Of a DNA stretch of 64,000 nt, positions 16,365 through 24,300 are shown one piece after another. The position numbers and the translations under genes were made by a program. The DNA is from Streptomyces viridiviolaceus (GTDB taxonomy: Bacteria; Actinomycetota; Actinomycetes; Streptomycetales; Streptomycetaceae), in the NCBI RefSeq assembly GCF_014650995.1, contig NZ_BMWA01000025.1, positions 79,667 to 143,666 on the forward strand, read 5' to 3'. Position 1 is the first letter of the stretch. Every line of letters begins with the position of its first letter. The notes beneath the pieces are model-generated. The model did not search any database. It was not told the DNA's origin and was given only the letters and a program-made list of their open reading frames with translations.

Positions 16365-16886
16365 TCAGACCTCCCGCTCGGCCAGCAGCCGGTCCGCGAT
16401 CTCCTCGATGCGCTCGCGCAGCCCCTCCTGGCTCTTGCCGCCGTCGAGCCGCTCGCCGCCGATCACGTACGTGGGGGTGCCGGTCACGCCGATCGCCTTG
16501 CCCTCGGCCTGGTCGGCGTCCACGATCAGGATGTGCCGGCCGTCGATCAGCGCCGTGTCGAACTCCTCCGCGTCCAGTCCGAGTTCCCGGGCCACCTCGA
16601 CGAGGAGGGGCTCTCCCTTGCGGTCCAGCTCCGCGACGCGGTCCAGCACGGCCTCCACGTACGGCCAGCCCCGCCCCTGGGCCACGGCCTCCTCGGCGGC
16701 CTGCGCCGCGGCGAAGGCGTGCTTGTGCTTCTCGAGCGGGAAGTGCCGCAGCCGCAGCTCCAGACGGTCGCCGTAACGGGCGCGCAGGGCCCTGAGGTCG
16801 TCCAGGGCGGTGTGGCAGTCCGGGCACTGGAGCTCGCACCAGACGTCGAGGACGGCGGCGGGACGGACGGGGGAGGAGTCGCTCAT
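16365..16886 (-). CDS. DsbA-family (FrnE-like) thiol oxidoreductase or isomerase
   Basis: 173 residues, thioredoxin fold with a helical insertion. The active site is C21-P-D-C24 (CELQCPDCHTALDD), with an extra Cys17; the cis-proline loop is GVTGTPTYVIGG. No signal peptide is visible, so it should act in the cytoplasm, like FrnE/polyketide-associated DsbA relatives. It could reduce or isomerise disulfides, or conjugate thiols. It starts divergently from the small membrane-protein gene. Whether the VKOR at 51.4 kb interacts with it is doubtful given the lack of an export signal. Confidence 0.8.
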   Translation of the reverse strand: MSDSSPVRPAAVLDVWCELQCPDCHTALDDLRALRARYGDRLELRLRHFPLEKHKHAFAAAQAAEEAVAQGRGWPYVEAVLDRVAELDRKGEPLLVEVARELGLDAEEFDTALIDGRHILIVDADQAEGKAIGVTGTPTYVIGGERLDGGKSQEGLRERIEEIADRLLAEREV

Positions 16887-17091
16887 GACCCCAGTCTCCC
16901 AGCCCGGCTCCGGCGTCCCAACCCGGACCTCGCCCGGTGCGGACGTACGACCACCACCGGCACCTGGGGAGGAGACGACCCCGGAGATCTCCCTGATGTC
17001 GGGCCGGCGCATGGCCCGGCGGGGTTCGGACGGTGCAGGATGGAAGGGACGAAACCCGTACCCGCTGCCCGAGCCCACCCTGGAGGACCGG

Positions 17092-17532
17092 ATGATTGCC
17101 GAGACCGTCTGCTCCGCGGTGTCCGCGGCCGGCTTGGGCATCGCGGCGGTCACCGCGTACCGCAGGCGCTTCCTGGCGGCGGCCCGCATCGCCGCCTATG
17201 CGCTGATCCCCGTCGGCCTCGTGATGACCGGGGTCGTCGAGTGGCTGGCCGACACCGCGTTCAGTCCCACGGCGTGGGCCGGCTTCGCCGTGCTCGGCGT
17301 GTCCTGGTTGCTGTTCCTGACCACGCGCACGGTGGAGCGCCGCCGCGGTGGCACCCGCAAGGAGCGCAAGGCGGCCGCCCGCGGCGCCGCGGAGCGCGAG
17401 GCGGTCGTCCCGGCGGCCTCCGGTCCGTCCCTGGGCCCGGGCTCCCGCCCGGCCTCCCGGCCCGCGGGCAAGGCCCGGGGCGAGGACGACTTCAGTGACA
17501 TCGAGGCCATCCTGAAGAAGCACGGCATCTGA
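17092..17532 (+). CDS. Small two-helix membrane protein, function unknown (146 aa)
   Basis: 146 residues with hydrophobic segments at about 28-50 (IAAYALIPVGLVMTGVVEWL) and 56-75 (TAWAGFAVLGVSWLLFLTT), then a cytoplasmic, basic and low-complexity tail ending DDFSDIEAILKKHGI, an acidic/helical motif common at the ends of Streptomyces small membrane proteins. The ATG has GGAGG five bases upstream, which decides the start over longer frames. Not a family I can name. Confidence 0.75.
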   Translation: MIAETVCSAVSAAGLGIAAVTAYRRRFLAAARIAAYALIPVGLVMTGVVEWLADTAFSPTAWAGFAVLGVSWLLFLTTRTVERRRGGTRKERKAAARGAAEREAVVPAASGPSLGPGSRPASRPAGKARGEDDFSDIEAILKKHGI

Positions 17533-17699
17533 GGGCCCGAGCAGGGCGGACTGAATCGACACAGCGGTCCCTGGTCGTCACAGGGCGCGCCGGAATGATC
17601 ACAACCTGAACCGAGCATCGAGGAAAACGGCGAGCACCCGCTCATACCGGGCGTGTTGATCGCGTAGGGCGTGGGGACTGCGTCATCATCGCCGGCGAG

Positions 17700-17879
17700 A
17701 TGCTGGACAGGACACAGCTGGACACACAGCTGGACACGAGACAGAGCGAAACCGCGCCACCGCAGGACGAACCGCGCGGCTGCCTCTTCGCCCTTTCCCA
17801 GCCACCGCTGATGATCTTCCTTGCGGTGATCGGGTGTCTGCTGCTCATGGCTTCGTTGCACGATCTGCTGCTGCTGTGA
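17700..17879 (+). CDS. Very small membrane protein (59 aa)
   Basis: 59 codons from ATG 17700 to TGA 17879. The N-terminus repeats a QLDT unit (RTQLDTQLDTRQS), followed by a charged stretch and one hydrophobic helix (PPLMIFLAVIGCLLLMASL, about 37-55), ending HDLLLL. RBS is weak (GGCGAG). The hydrophobic tail and its position in an otherwise empty 400-bp gap support it. It could be a C-tail-anchored or single-pass protein. Function unknown. Confidence 0.5.
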   Translation: MLDRTQLDTQLDTRQSETAPPQDEPRGCLFALSQPPLMIFLAVIGCLLLMASLHDLLLL

Positions 17880-17941
17880 GCCGTACCCGCGCTCCCCGGC
17901 GTCACCCGCCGGGGACCGCGTCGCCGGAGGCGGGCCGGACG

Positions 17942-18502
17942 TCAGCCCGCGGCCTCCTTGCGTCGCGCCCGGTAGGCGGCCACGTGCAACCGGTTTCCGC
18001 AGGTACGGCTGTCGCAGTAGCGCCGGGAGCGGTTGCGGGAGAGGTCGACGAAGGCGCGCCGGCAATCGGGGGCCTCGCACCGTCTCAGCCGTTCCTGCTC
18101 CCCGGCGACCACGAAGAAGGCCAGGGCCATGCCGCAGTCGGCGGCGAGGTGGTCGGCGACGGAGGCGCCGGGCGCGAAGTAGTGGATGTGCCAGTCGTAG
18201 CCGTCGTGGTCGGTGAGCCGGGGGGTGGTGCCCGCGGCGGCGACCAGCTCGTTGATCAGTCCGGCGGCGGCACGGGCGTCGGGGGCCGCGAAGACGGCGG
18301 CGAAGCGTCCGCGGATCTTGCGCACCGCCGAGAGATCGAACTCCGAGAGCACGCCGACATCGCTGATTTCGTGCGTTCGCACAAAATTCTCGAGGGCTGC
18401 GACGTCCGGCAGCGCGTCCGGTGTCGATTCGTCCTCCGGTGCGGTGTTCACCAGATCCACCACGGTGTCGAGGGCGCACCGGGTGTCGTGGGTGATCAGC
18501 AC
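17942..18502 (-). CDS. CGNR zinc-finger protein, probable transcriptional regulator
   Basis: 186 residues. The C-terminus holds the CGNR zinc finger: C-EAPD-C then RRYCDSRTCGNRLHVAAYRARR, with four cysteines placed to bind zinc. Residues about 1-130 are the ABATE-type domain often paired with it, proposed to sense stress or a ligand. GTG start with AGGGAG six bases upstream. It lies downstream of ssgB on the same strand, but 368 bases separate them, so co-transcription is uncertain. DNA targets are unknown. Confidence 0.85.
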   Translation of the reverse strand: MLITHDTRCALDTVVDLVNTAPEDESTPDALPDVAALENFVRTHEISDVGVLSEFDLSAVRKIRGRFAAVFAAPDARAAAGLINELVAAAGTTPRLTDHDGYDWHIHYFAPGASVADHLAADCGMALAFFVVAGEQERLRRCEAPDCRRAFVDLSRNRSRRYCDSRTCGNRLHVAAYRARRKEAAG

Positions 18503-18870
18503 GTTTCGCTCCCTGGCCTGGGGGTCGGGCGGGCGCCCGCCGATGCTGGCCGATGGTAGTGGCTCCCGGCGCGGCCGGACCGGGTCCGATGACGGCCGCT
18601 GGGCGCCGTCGTCACATTCCCGCCCGCCCACGGGCGGACGGACGGGGATGCGACGACGTGGCCGAGCCCGGGTTGCCGGTACAACGGTGCCCGGTCGGCC
18701 AGGGTTCCCCCGGAGGGAACGGCGCACGGCCGTGCGTCCGGGCGCACGCGTGCCGACGCCGCCCCACGGAGATCCGCGGGACGGCGCCGGCATGTGCCGT
18801 ATGCGGTTGTCCTGGCCCGTGCCGTCACCCCGAGTCGACGGCGCCGGGCTGCTTCACGGGGGTCTCGCCC
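18503..18870. other. 368-bp spacer between ssgB and the CGNR gene: no gene seen
   Basis: Open frames here are GC-rich shadows without recognisable protein content or good start sites. Small inverted repeats occur (GTTCCC/GGGAAC near 18704-18721; GCCGTC/GACGGC at 18820-18841), the second possibly helping to end ssgB transcripts. Nothing else is supported. Confidence 0.5.
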
Positions 18871-19284
18871 CTAGCTTTCCGCCAGGATGTGCGAGAGCTC
18901 CTGATCCAAATCGAAATGCCGGTGTTCCGTGCCGGGGGGCACGGCGGCGTCGGTCCGCTTCAGGAAGGACTCCAGGGCCCGCGCCGGGGCCTCGAGCAGT
19001 GCCTCACCCTCCGGGGAGCTGAGGGCGATGCACACGACGCCCTGACCGTGGCTGCGCGACGGCCAGACGCGGACGTCGCCGGTGCCGGTGGGACGGTGGA
19101 GACCTTCGGCGAGGAGGTCGCGGGCGAACACCCACTCGACGGTCTCCTCGGCTCCGGTGTGGAAGGTGGCGTGCACGGCGTAGGGGTCGGCCGTGTCGTA
19201 CCGCAGGCCTGCGGGGACAGGCAGGGAGGACTCGCTCGACACAACGAGGCGCAGGTGCAGCTCGCAGCTGACCGTGGTGTTCAT
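18871..19284 (-). CDS. ssgB: SsgB, sporulation cell-division activator (SALP family)
   Basis: 137 residues, full length for SsgB: MNTTVSCELHLRLVVSSESS start, YDTADPYAVHATFHTGAEET and WVFARDLLAEGL core, and LDQELSHILAES end. In Streptomyces, SsgB is known to be needed for sporulation-specific division and, with SsgA, recruits FtsZ to septum sites in aerial hyphae; it is very highly conserved. The ATG at 19284 is chosen by alignment with the family start. Upstream, on the minus strand, GTTT (19369-19366), 14 bases and GGTGGC (19351-19346) weakly resemble a sigmaB/F/H-class promoter, in line with reported SigH control, but this is tentative. Confidence 0.95.
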   Translation of the reverse strand: MNTTVSCELHLRLVVSSESSLPVPAGLRYDTADPYAVHATFHTGAEETVEWVFARDLLAEGLHRPTGTGDVRVWPSRSHGQGVVCIALSSPEGEALLEAPARALESFLKRTDAAVPPGTEHRHFDLDQELSHILAES

Positions 19285-19475
19285 AAGCGCCAGGGCCTTT
19301 CGCTCAGTGTGCGCTCGGGGATTCGCACGTCGGCGAAATCGACATGCCACCTACGGTGCCGTTGTAAACCCCTCTGAGTGTTTTGCGTGCCTTTACGTAA
19401 CTCGTCTGGCCGAGAGATCGTTGTCAAGGTGCGGCCATTCCGGTGACTCGTTTGGCTCGGGTAGGGTTTGGGCGT

Positions 19476-19928
19476 ATGAATACGGGGAGTAGCGAGCCGG
19501 GCGAGGTTGCTTTGGCGTCGGACGAGACGAAGCCGGACGGGGCGGTGGGCGAGCAGGGACTCGGCTCCCGCGCGCCTGAATTCATCAAGGCGCGCCGCGC
19601 GCTGCACCTGAGCTGGCAGGTCGGCGTCTTCATCGTCGGCCTCGCGGTCGTGGTCGCCGGCGTCATCATGCTGCCGCTGCCCGGCCCCGGCTGGGTGGTG
19701 ATCTTCGGCGGCATGGCGATCTGGGCGACCGAGTTCGTCTGGGCCCAGTTGGTCCTGCGCTGGACCAAGCGCAAGGTCACCGAGGCGGCCCAGCGTGCCC
19801 TCGACCCCAAGGTGCGGCGCCGGAACATCATCCTCACGACGATCGGGCTCGTGATCATCGCCGCTTTCGTCGGCTTCTACGTCTGGAAGTTCGGCTTCGT
19901 GATGCCCTGGAAGATCGAGGACCAGTGA
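19476..19928 (+). CDS. PGPGW-motif membrane protein (TIGR02611-like)
   Basis: 150 residues. A polar N-terminal 45 residues precede helix 1 (VGVFIVGLAVVVAGVIMLPL), the signature PLPGPGWVVIFGGMAIWATEF, a charged loop (RWTKRKVTEAAQRALDPKVRRR), and a final helix (IILTTIGLVIIAAFVGFYVW). The PGPGW motif marks a widespread small membrane family of unknown role. TAGGGT at 19461-19466 lies nine bases before the ATG with no RBS, suggesting a leaderless mRNA. Divergent from ssgB, sharing a 191-bp promoter region. Confidence 0.85.
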   Translation: MNTGSSEPGEVALASDETKPDGAVGEQGLGSRAPEFIKARRALHLSWQVGVFIVGLAVVVAGVIMLPLPGPGWVVIFGGMAIWATEFVWAQLVLRWTKRKVTEAAQRALDPKVRRRNIILTTIGLVIIAAFVGFYVWKFGFVMPWKIEDQ

Positions 19929-20027
19929 TCCGCGCCGGGGTGACGGCCGGAGCGCCGTCGCCCCCGCACCGATCGCACCCATGGTCACAGGGACCCCCTG
20001 ACATGCGGTAATGTTCTTCCTGCGCCC

Positions 20028-20099
20028 GGGCGATTAGCTCAGTGGGAGAGCGCTTCGTTCACACCGAAGAGGTCACTGGTTCGAACCCAGTATCGCCCA
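20028..20099 (+). tRNA. tRNA-Val (anticodon CAC), copy 1
   Basis: 72 nt; acceptor GGGCGAT/ATCGCCC, discriminator A; anticodon stem CTTCG/CGAAG with loop TTCACAC gives CAC. Sequence identical to the copy at 21383-21454. A hairpin terminator follows. Confidence 0.95.
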
Positions 20100-20105
20100 C
20101 CCGGA

Positions 20106-20143
20106 ACGTCGGCCCATCTGCAACAGTGCAGGTGGGCCGACGT
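20106..20143 (+). terminator. Terminator hairpin after tRNA-Val copy 1
   Basis: ACGTCGGCCCA (20106-20116) pairs with TGGGCCGACGT (20133-20143); an inner CTGCA/TGCAG stem closes on an ACAG loop. Confidence 0.75.
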
Positions 20144-20204
20144 CGTTCGTGGCCCCCGGGGTCGTGACGTCCGGCAAAGTCGTCGCTCTCCGCGGCTGGT
20201 GCCA

Positions 20205-20216
20205 GCAAGCGCTTAC
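20205..20216. promoter_or_regulatory. Possible LacI-type operator remnant
   Basis: GCAAGCGCTTAC contains the palindrome AAGCGCTT (20207-20214), the core of many LacI-family sugar-operon operators, about 50 bases before the decayed sugar-binding-protein gene. Because the gene is dead, this is best read as a leftover. The match is short. Confidence 0.3.
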
Positions 20217-20264
20217 CCAAAACGATTCACAAAGCCGTGAGATGTCCGAGGAGGCCTCCTGAAG

Positions 20265-20856
20265 GTGGCCGGGGCTTCCGCGGCCACGCTCGGGCCGGTC
20301 GCGACGACCGGCTGTGGGAAAGCGGCGGCGCCGCGGCCGACGGGACGGTGACGATCCGTTACTCCCGGTGGGTGCCGACGAACGCGCTAAGCGGATCAAT
20401 CAGTCCATCAGGATCTTCGAGAAGAAGTATCCGAAGATCAAAGTCAAGACGGACTTTCAGGACTGCGCCTCTTTCCGGGGGACGTGCCAGACCCGGGTCG
20501 CCGGCGGAAATCCCCCGGACGTTTTCCAGAACGCCGTCGGATTTCTTCGGAAGTACGACAAGAGGGGCATCCCGCTGGACCTCAAGTCCCGGGCCGCCGC
20601 GGACAGTCTGAGCGTCGAGGCGGACCCGGGCCGGACCTGGGGCGACTACGTCAAGGCCCTCAAGACGATCCACGACAAGACCGAGGCGCCGGAGGCACGG
20701 GCTACTTCAGCTGCTCGGCCGTGCAGACCGGGGACGCCGAGCGGGCCTGGGCGAAGTCGTACGACTCCGAGGGCTACCGGGAGTCGGCGCGACACCGCCG
20801 TCCACGGCCTCGCCGCCATCGAGGACCTGGCACTCCTGGGGGACGGGATGCCGTAG
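20265..20856 (+). pseudogene. Decayed ABC transporter sugar-binding lipoprotein gene
   Basis: Pieces of a family-1 extracellular solute-binding protein occur in order but in different frames. They are: a lipobox-like end of a signal peptide (ATLGPVATTGCG, frame starting at 20265); GTVTIRYSRW (second frame); AKRINQSIRIFEKKYPKIKV and RVAGGNPPDVFQNAVGFLRK (third frame, about 20370-20560); YVKALKTIHDKTEAPE; then GYFSCSAVQTGDAERAWAKS in another frame; and a remnant ending at the TAG of 20856. Intact relatives are over 400 residues, so large internal parts are also lost. No permease genes remain. Several frameshifts and deletions are required, so it is a pseudogene rather than a sequencing slip. 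Confidence 0.75.
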
Positions 20857-20896
20857 CCGGCACGTGACGGGCGCGGGCGTGGGCACACTTCCCCAC

Positions 20897-21343
20897 GTGG
20901 ACTGGAACCATTACCGATTCCGCAGTCTGTGGACCCTGCCCGCGCCCGTGCCGGCCGTGTACCGGGCCCTGGAGCGGATCGAGGACTACCCGCGCTGGTG
21001 GCCCCAGGTGCGCGAGGTCACCCGGCTCGACGACACCAGCGGGATCGTCCGGATCCGCTCGCTCGTCCCCTACGACCTGACCTGCACCCTCCGGGAACGG
21101 GCGCGCGATCCGGCCGCGGGGATCCTGGAGGTTTCCCTGTCCGGCGACATCGACGGCTGGGCGCGCTGGACGATCACCGCGCGGGGCACCGGCGCCCTCG
21201 CCCGGTACGACCAGGAGGTCGACGTCCGCAAGCCGCTGCTGCGCCGGCTGGCCCTGCCGGGCAGGCCGGTGTTCAGGGCCAACCACACGCTGATGATGCG
21301 GGCCGGGCGGCGCGGACTCGGCACCCGTCTGGAAGCGGTTTGA
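20897..21343 (+). CDS. SRPBCC (START-like, polyketide cyclase-type) domain protein
   Basis: 148 residues forming one SRPBCC domain: FRSLWTLPAPVPAVYRALER, then IEDYPRWWPQVREVTRLDD (typical beta-alpha opening), GWARWTITARGTGALARYDQE, and a C-terminal helix ANHTLMMRAGRRGLGTRLEA. The fold binds hydrophobic ligands; ligand and role are unknown. GTG 20897 is preferred because it begins the domain and has CACACT seven bases upstream; a GTG at 20864 would add eleven unlikely residues. It looks intact although it sits in the region between the duplicated tRNAs. Confidence 0.78.
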   Translation: MDWNHYRFRSLWTLPAPVPAVYRALERIEDYPRWWPQVREVTRLDDTSGIVRIRSLVPYDLTCTLRERARDPAAGILEVSLSGDIDGWARWTITARGTGALARYDQEVDVRKPLLRRLALPGRPVFRANHTLMMRAGRRGLGTRLEAV

Positions 21344-21382
21344 AGGAAAGGCGCCGGGACCTGTATTGTTCAGTGCGTTCCC

Positions 21383-21454
21383 GGGCGATTAGCTCAGTGG
21401 GAGAGCGCTTCGTTCACACCGAAGAGGTCACTGGTTCGAACCCAGTATCGCCCA
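21383..21454 (+). tRNA. tRNA-Val (anticodon CAC), copy 2
   Basis: 72 nt, base-for-base the same as copy 1 at 20028-20099, anticodon CAC. Flanks beyond a few bases differ. Confidence 0.95.
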
Positions 21455-21459
21455 CCGGG

Positions 21460-21490
21460 AAGGCCGGTCCGTCGCACGACGGGCCGGCTT
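21460..21490 (+). terminator. Terminator hairpin after tRNA-Val copy 2
   Basis: AAGGCCGGTCCGTC (21460-21473) pairs with GACGGGCCGGCTT (21478-21490), with one G-U pair and one bulged G, ending in a short T-containing run. Confidence 0.65.
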
Positions 21491-21526
21491 CTTCGTGTGC
21501 GCGCCCCCCGCGCTCGGGCGGTGTGC

Positions 21527-22255
21527 TCAGGCGGCCGCCGCCGGCAGGTCCGGCCGCAGCGGCCAGGCCGGGTCCACCGCCTCCTCGCTCCCGTTGAGCG
21601 CGAACCACGCCTGCAGTCCCCGCGCCTGCCCCGCGTGCCACACGGCCTGCAACGTGTGCAACTCGGCGGGGGAGAGCCGCTCCAGCCGCCCCGCGAAACG
21701 GCGCCCCACCGCCCGTACGACCTCCAGCGCGGCCTGGGCGTCCGCCGCCGCGTCGTGCGCGCCCTCCAGGGCGACGCCGTAGTGCGCGCACAGGTCGGTG
21801 AGGGTGCGGCGGCCCTTGCGGTAGCGGTCCAGGTGCTTGTCGAGCACCCGCGGGTCGAGGACGTGCAGGGACCTCCGCTCCAGCCAGCGTCCGAGGGAGG
21901 AGGCGCGGTGCCGGCGCAACTCCCGGTCCAGCAGCGTGAGATCGAACGGCGCGTTCATCACCACGAGCGGCCGCCCGGCGACGGCCTGCTCGGCCAGCGC
22001 CTCGGCTATCTCGTACATCACCGGAGCCGGCCAGCGGCCGTTGCGCTGCAGATGCTCCTCCGTCAGCCCGTGCACCGCCGTCGCCGCCTCGGGCACCGGC
22101 ACGCCCGGGTTCACCAGCCAGCGGCTGATGCGGGGGCGCAGGCCCGGGGCGTCCTGCACGACGAGGGCGGCCGACACGATCCGGTCGGTCTCGACGTCCA
22201 CTCCCGTGGTCTCCGTGTCGAAGGCGGCCAGCGGCCCCTCGAACCAGCACGTCAT
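21527..22255 (-). CDS. DEDDh 3'-5' exonuclease (DnaQ/epsilon-like)
   Basis: 242 residues. Exo I: LAAFDTETTGVDVETDRIVS (DxE). Exo II: VVMNAPFDLTLLDREL (N-x3-D). Exo III: AHDAAADAQAALEV (H-D-x3-D-A-x2-D, the DEDDh form). This is the proofreading/RNase T-like class that removes nucleotides from DNA or RNA 3' ends with two metal ions. It lacks a helicase or PolIII fusion, so it is a stand-alone exonuclease. It is divergent from the DUF4365 gene, with a 171-bp shared promoter region. Confidence 0.88.
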   Translation of the reverse strand: MTCWFEGPLAAFDTETTGVDVETDRIVSAALVVQDAPGLRPRISRWLVNPGVPVPEAATAVHGLTEEHLQRNGRWPAPVMYEIAEALAEQAVAGRPLVVMNAPFDLTLLDRELRRHRASSLGRWLERRSLHVLDPRVLDKHLDRYRKGRRTLTDLCAHYGVALEGAHDAAADAQAALEVVRAVGRRFAGRLERLSPAELHTLQAVWHAGQARGLQAWFALNGSEEAVDPAWPLRPDLPAAAA

Positions 22256-22426
22256 AAGGCACCCAACTCCTCGTCCACACACGGCAGCTGACGCGCCGTC
22301 TTCTGTCCCGGTTCGGTGATACCCGGGCTGTTTGCGGCGTACGCCGGAAGGACACAACAGGAGTACGGGTCTTTGCAGTTCAGCGGCCCGCAGCGGGGAT
22401 ACACCAGTTCTGGAAGGCTGTTGGTC

Positions 22427-22993
22427 ATGGCCATAACGCAGCCCGAACGGGGCGGGCTGCTGCCCGAGCGCACGGCGCCCTCTCGCGGCTCCCTCGCCAC
22501 CACCGCCTGCATGGAGACGTTGCAGGTCGGATATCTGCACGCGGTCGCCGCCGCGGCGGGCTGCTCGCTGTCGCAGCCCTTCCCGGACAACGGCATCGAC
22601 TGGCACGTCAGCCACAGCGCGCCCGGGCACACCGTCGACGACGAGGTCACCATCAAGGTGCAGCTGAAGGCCACCTATCAGATACCGCCGAACCCGCCGG
22701 GCCGCTCCTTCTCCTTCGTGCTCGACAACGAGCACCTGGCGAAGCTCGCCCGCACGCCGGTGTCGGTGCACAAGATCCTGGTCGTGATGATCGTCCCCAG
22801 GTCGCGGGACCAGTGGCTGCGTGCCGGGCACGACCGGCTCGACCTCAGGCACTGCTGCTACTGGACCAACCTCGCCGGACATCCGGTCACCGGCCGCCGC
22901 CGCACGACGGTGCGGATACCGACCGCACGCATATTCGACGACCGGGCGTTGTGCGAGATCATGACGCGGGTCGGGACGGGAGGGAAACCATGA
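22427..22993 (+). CDS. DUF4365 protein, possible PD-(D/E)XK-type nuclease fold
   Basis: 188 residues recognised as DUF4365. After a 25-residue polar lead come a helix with Glu30 (CMETLQVGYLHAVAAAAGCS), NGID58WHV, and IKVQ79-L-K81AT. An E...D...QxK order is the layout of PD-(D/E)XK nuclease-like domains; assignment of catalytic residues is my inference. The C-terminal half (HKILVVMIVP, YWTNLAGHPV) completes an alpha/beta core. ATG at 22427 has GGAAGG upstream. It overlaps the next gene by four bases, so the two products are made together. DUF4365 genes occur in both core and defence settings. Confidence 0.75.
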   Translation: MAITQPERGGLLPERTAPSRGSLATTACMETLQVGYLHAVAAAAGCSLSQPFPDNGIDWHVSHSAPGHTVDDEVTIKVQLKATYQIPPNPPGRSFSFVLDNEHLAKLARTPVSVHKILVVMIVPRSRDQWLRAGHDRLDLRHCCYWTNLAGHPVTGRRRTTVRIPTARIFDDRALCEIMTRVGTGGKP

Positions 22994-24210
22994 CGCACCG
23001 CCCGACCGGCGAACGTCTGCGGGCCGTCCGGCCGCATCCCGTCGACGCCGCCTGGGACGGCCGCCCGCCCGAGCCCGACGCCGTCGACCCGGCCGTGCTC
23101 GCCACCCTGCTGCAGCGGCACGGCTGGCAGCGGCGCGGTGGCGCCGCCGGGCGGTACGGCCGCTGGACGCCGCCGGGTCCGGGAGGCGGTGCCACGAGTC
23201 TGCTGGTGCCGGTCAGCCGCGCCTTCCCCGACAGCGACGACCTGCTGGGCGAGGCGCTGCTCGCCCTGTCCCGCAGCGCCACGCCCTCCGCCCGGGAGAT
23301 CCTGGTCTCCCTCGCCGTACCCAGCGACGAGATCCGCTGGTGGCGCGACGCCCCGGCCGGGCCCGCCGACACCGCGCCCTGGACCGCCGAGGAAGAGCTG
23401 CGCGGCGCCGCCCGCCGGATGCTCATCGCCGGTGCGCTGGCCACGCACGCGCGTGCGGGCTACTACGGCGCCCGGCACCGCCGCGCCGCCGCCGCGTCCC
23501 TGGAGAACGTCCTGGTCGGCCCCGCCCCCGACGGCCGGCGCCTGACGGCGTTCGTGCCCGTCGCCGGCGGCCGCGCCCTCGCCGTACGCCTCCACCAGGC
23601 GCTGTACGCGGCGCGCGAGGCCGTCGACTACCGGCGGGCCACCGGCGGCATGGACGCCTTCGACTCGGCCGTCGCGGCAGGCGTCAGCCACGAGCTCGTC
23701 GAGGCGCTCGTCGCCCTGGTCCGCGGTACGGAAGGCGCAGGGATCGCCGTCGCATGGGCACCGGCCGCCGGGGTCCCCGAGGGCTGCGCCGGCCTCGCCG
23801 AGCCCGTCGAGTTCTCGCCCGGCGACCTGCCCGTCCTGCGCGAGGCAGGCGCCCGCTACCTGCGCGCGGAACCCTCCGTGCCGGTGCGGATCACGGGCAC
23901 GGTGGTACGGATGCGCAGGTCGGGGCCGCGCGGCGTGGGCACCGTACGGCTGCGGGTGCTCGCCGGGGCCGAGGTCCCGCACGTGCGTCTCACGCTGGAC
24001 GAGGACTCCTACCGGATCGCCGGCCACGCACACCTCGTCGGGCTGCCGGTGCGCGTGCACGGCCGCCTGGAGAGCCGGGGCGGCTTCCGCAGGCTCAGCG
24101 GTGCCCGCGAGGTCGTCCCGGTGCAGGTCGACGACGCCGAGCGGGACCGGCTGATGAAGGCGCTGCAGGAGAACCTCGACTGCTTCGGGGAGGCCTGCGG
24201 AGGGGACTGA
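22990..24210 (+). CDS. Conserved hypothetical protein coupled to DUF4365 (406 aa)
   Basis: 406 residues; not a family I can name. Residues about 1-270 are mixed alpha/beta, with many Arg and Ala and no clear catalytic motif (LLGEALLALSRSATPSAREIL, EELRGAARRMLIAGALATHA). Residues about 295-390 read as a small beta-barrel, OB-fold-like (VPVRITGTVVRMRRSGPRGV, HAHLVGLPVRVHGRLESRGG). ATG overlaps the DUF4365 stop (ATGA). An OB-like end could bind nucleic acid or protein. It is followed by thrS but has a separate promoter region before that gene. Confidence 0.7.
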   Translation: MTHRPTGERLRAVRPHPVDAAWDGRPPEPDAVDPAVLATLLQRHGWQRRGGAAGRYGRWTPPGPGGGATSLLVPVSRAFPDSDDLLGEALLALSRSATPSAREILVSLAVPSDEIRWWRDAPAGPADTAPWTAEEELRGAARRMLIAGALATHARAGYYGARHRRAAAASLENVLVGPAPDGRRLTAFVPVAGGRALAVRLHQALYAAREAVDYRRATGGMDAFDSAVAAGVSHELVEALVALVRGTEGAGIAVAWAPAAGVPEGCAGLAEPVEFSPGDLPVLREAGARYLRAEPSVPVRITGTVVRMRRSGPRGVGTVRLRVLAGAEVPHVRLTLDEDSYRIAGHAHLVGLPVRVHGRLESRGGFRRLSGAREVVPVQVDDAERDRLMKALQENLDCFGEACGGD

Positions 24211-24300
24211 TTTCGCGGTGGGCGGGCCGGGGTCGGTACGATCGCCCTCATGCGTGCGCTCCGGTATGGCGCCGCACCCACCTTCAGTCAGGAGAGACCG

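Noticed and set aside
20028..21454. Integrated plasmid or prophage between the two tRNA-Val genes
   Set aside because: No integrase, excisionase, replication or phage genes; only a dead transporter gene and an SRPBCC gene, and full-length tRNAs at both ends instead of a partial att repeat.
24250..24300. ATG at 24250 as the thrS start
   Set aside because: It would add 17 unlike residues; TACGAT seven bases upstream fits a -10 box, and GTG 24301 has a strong RBS and begins the TGS domain.
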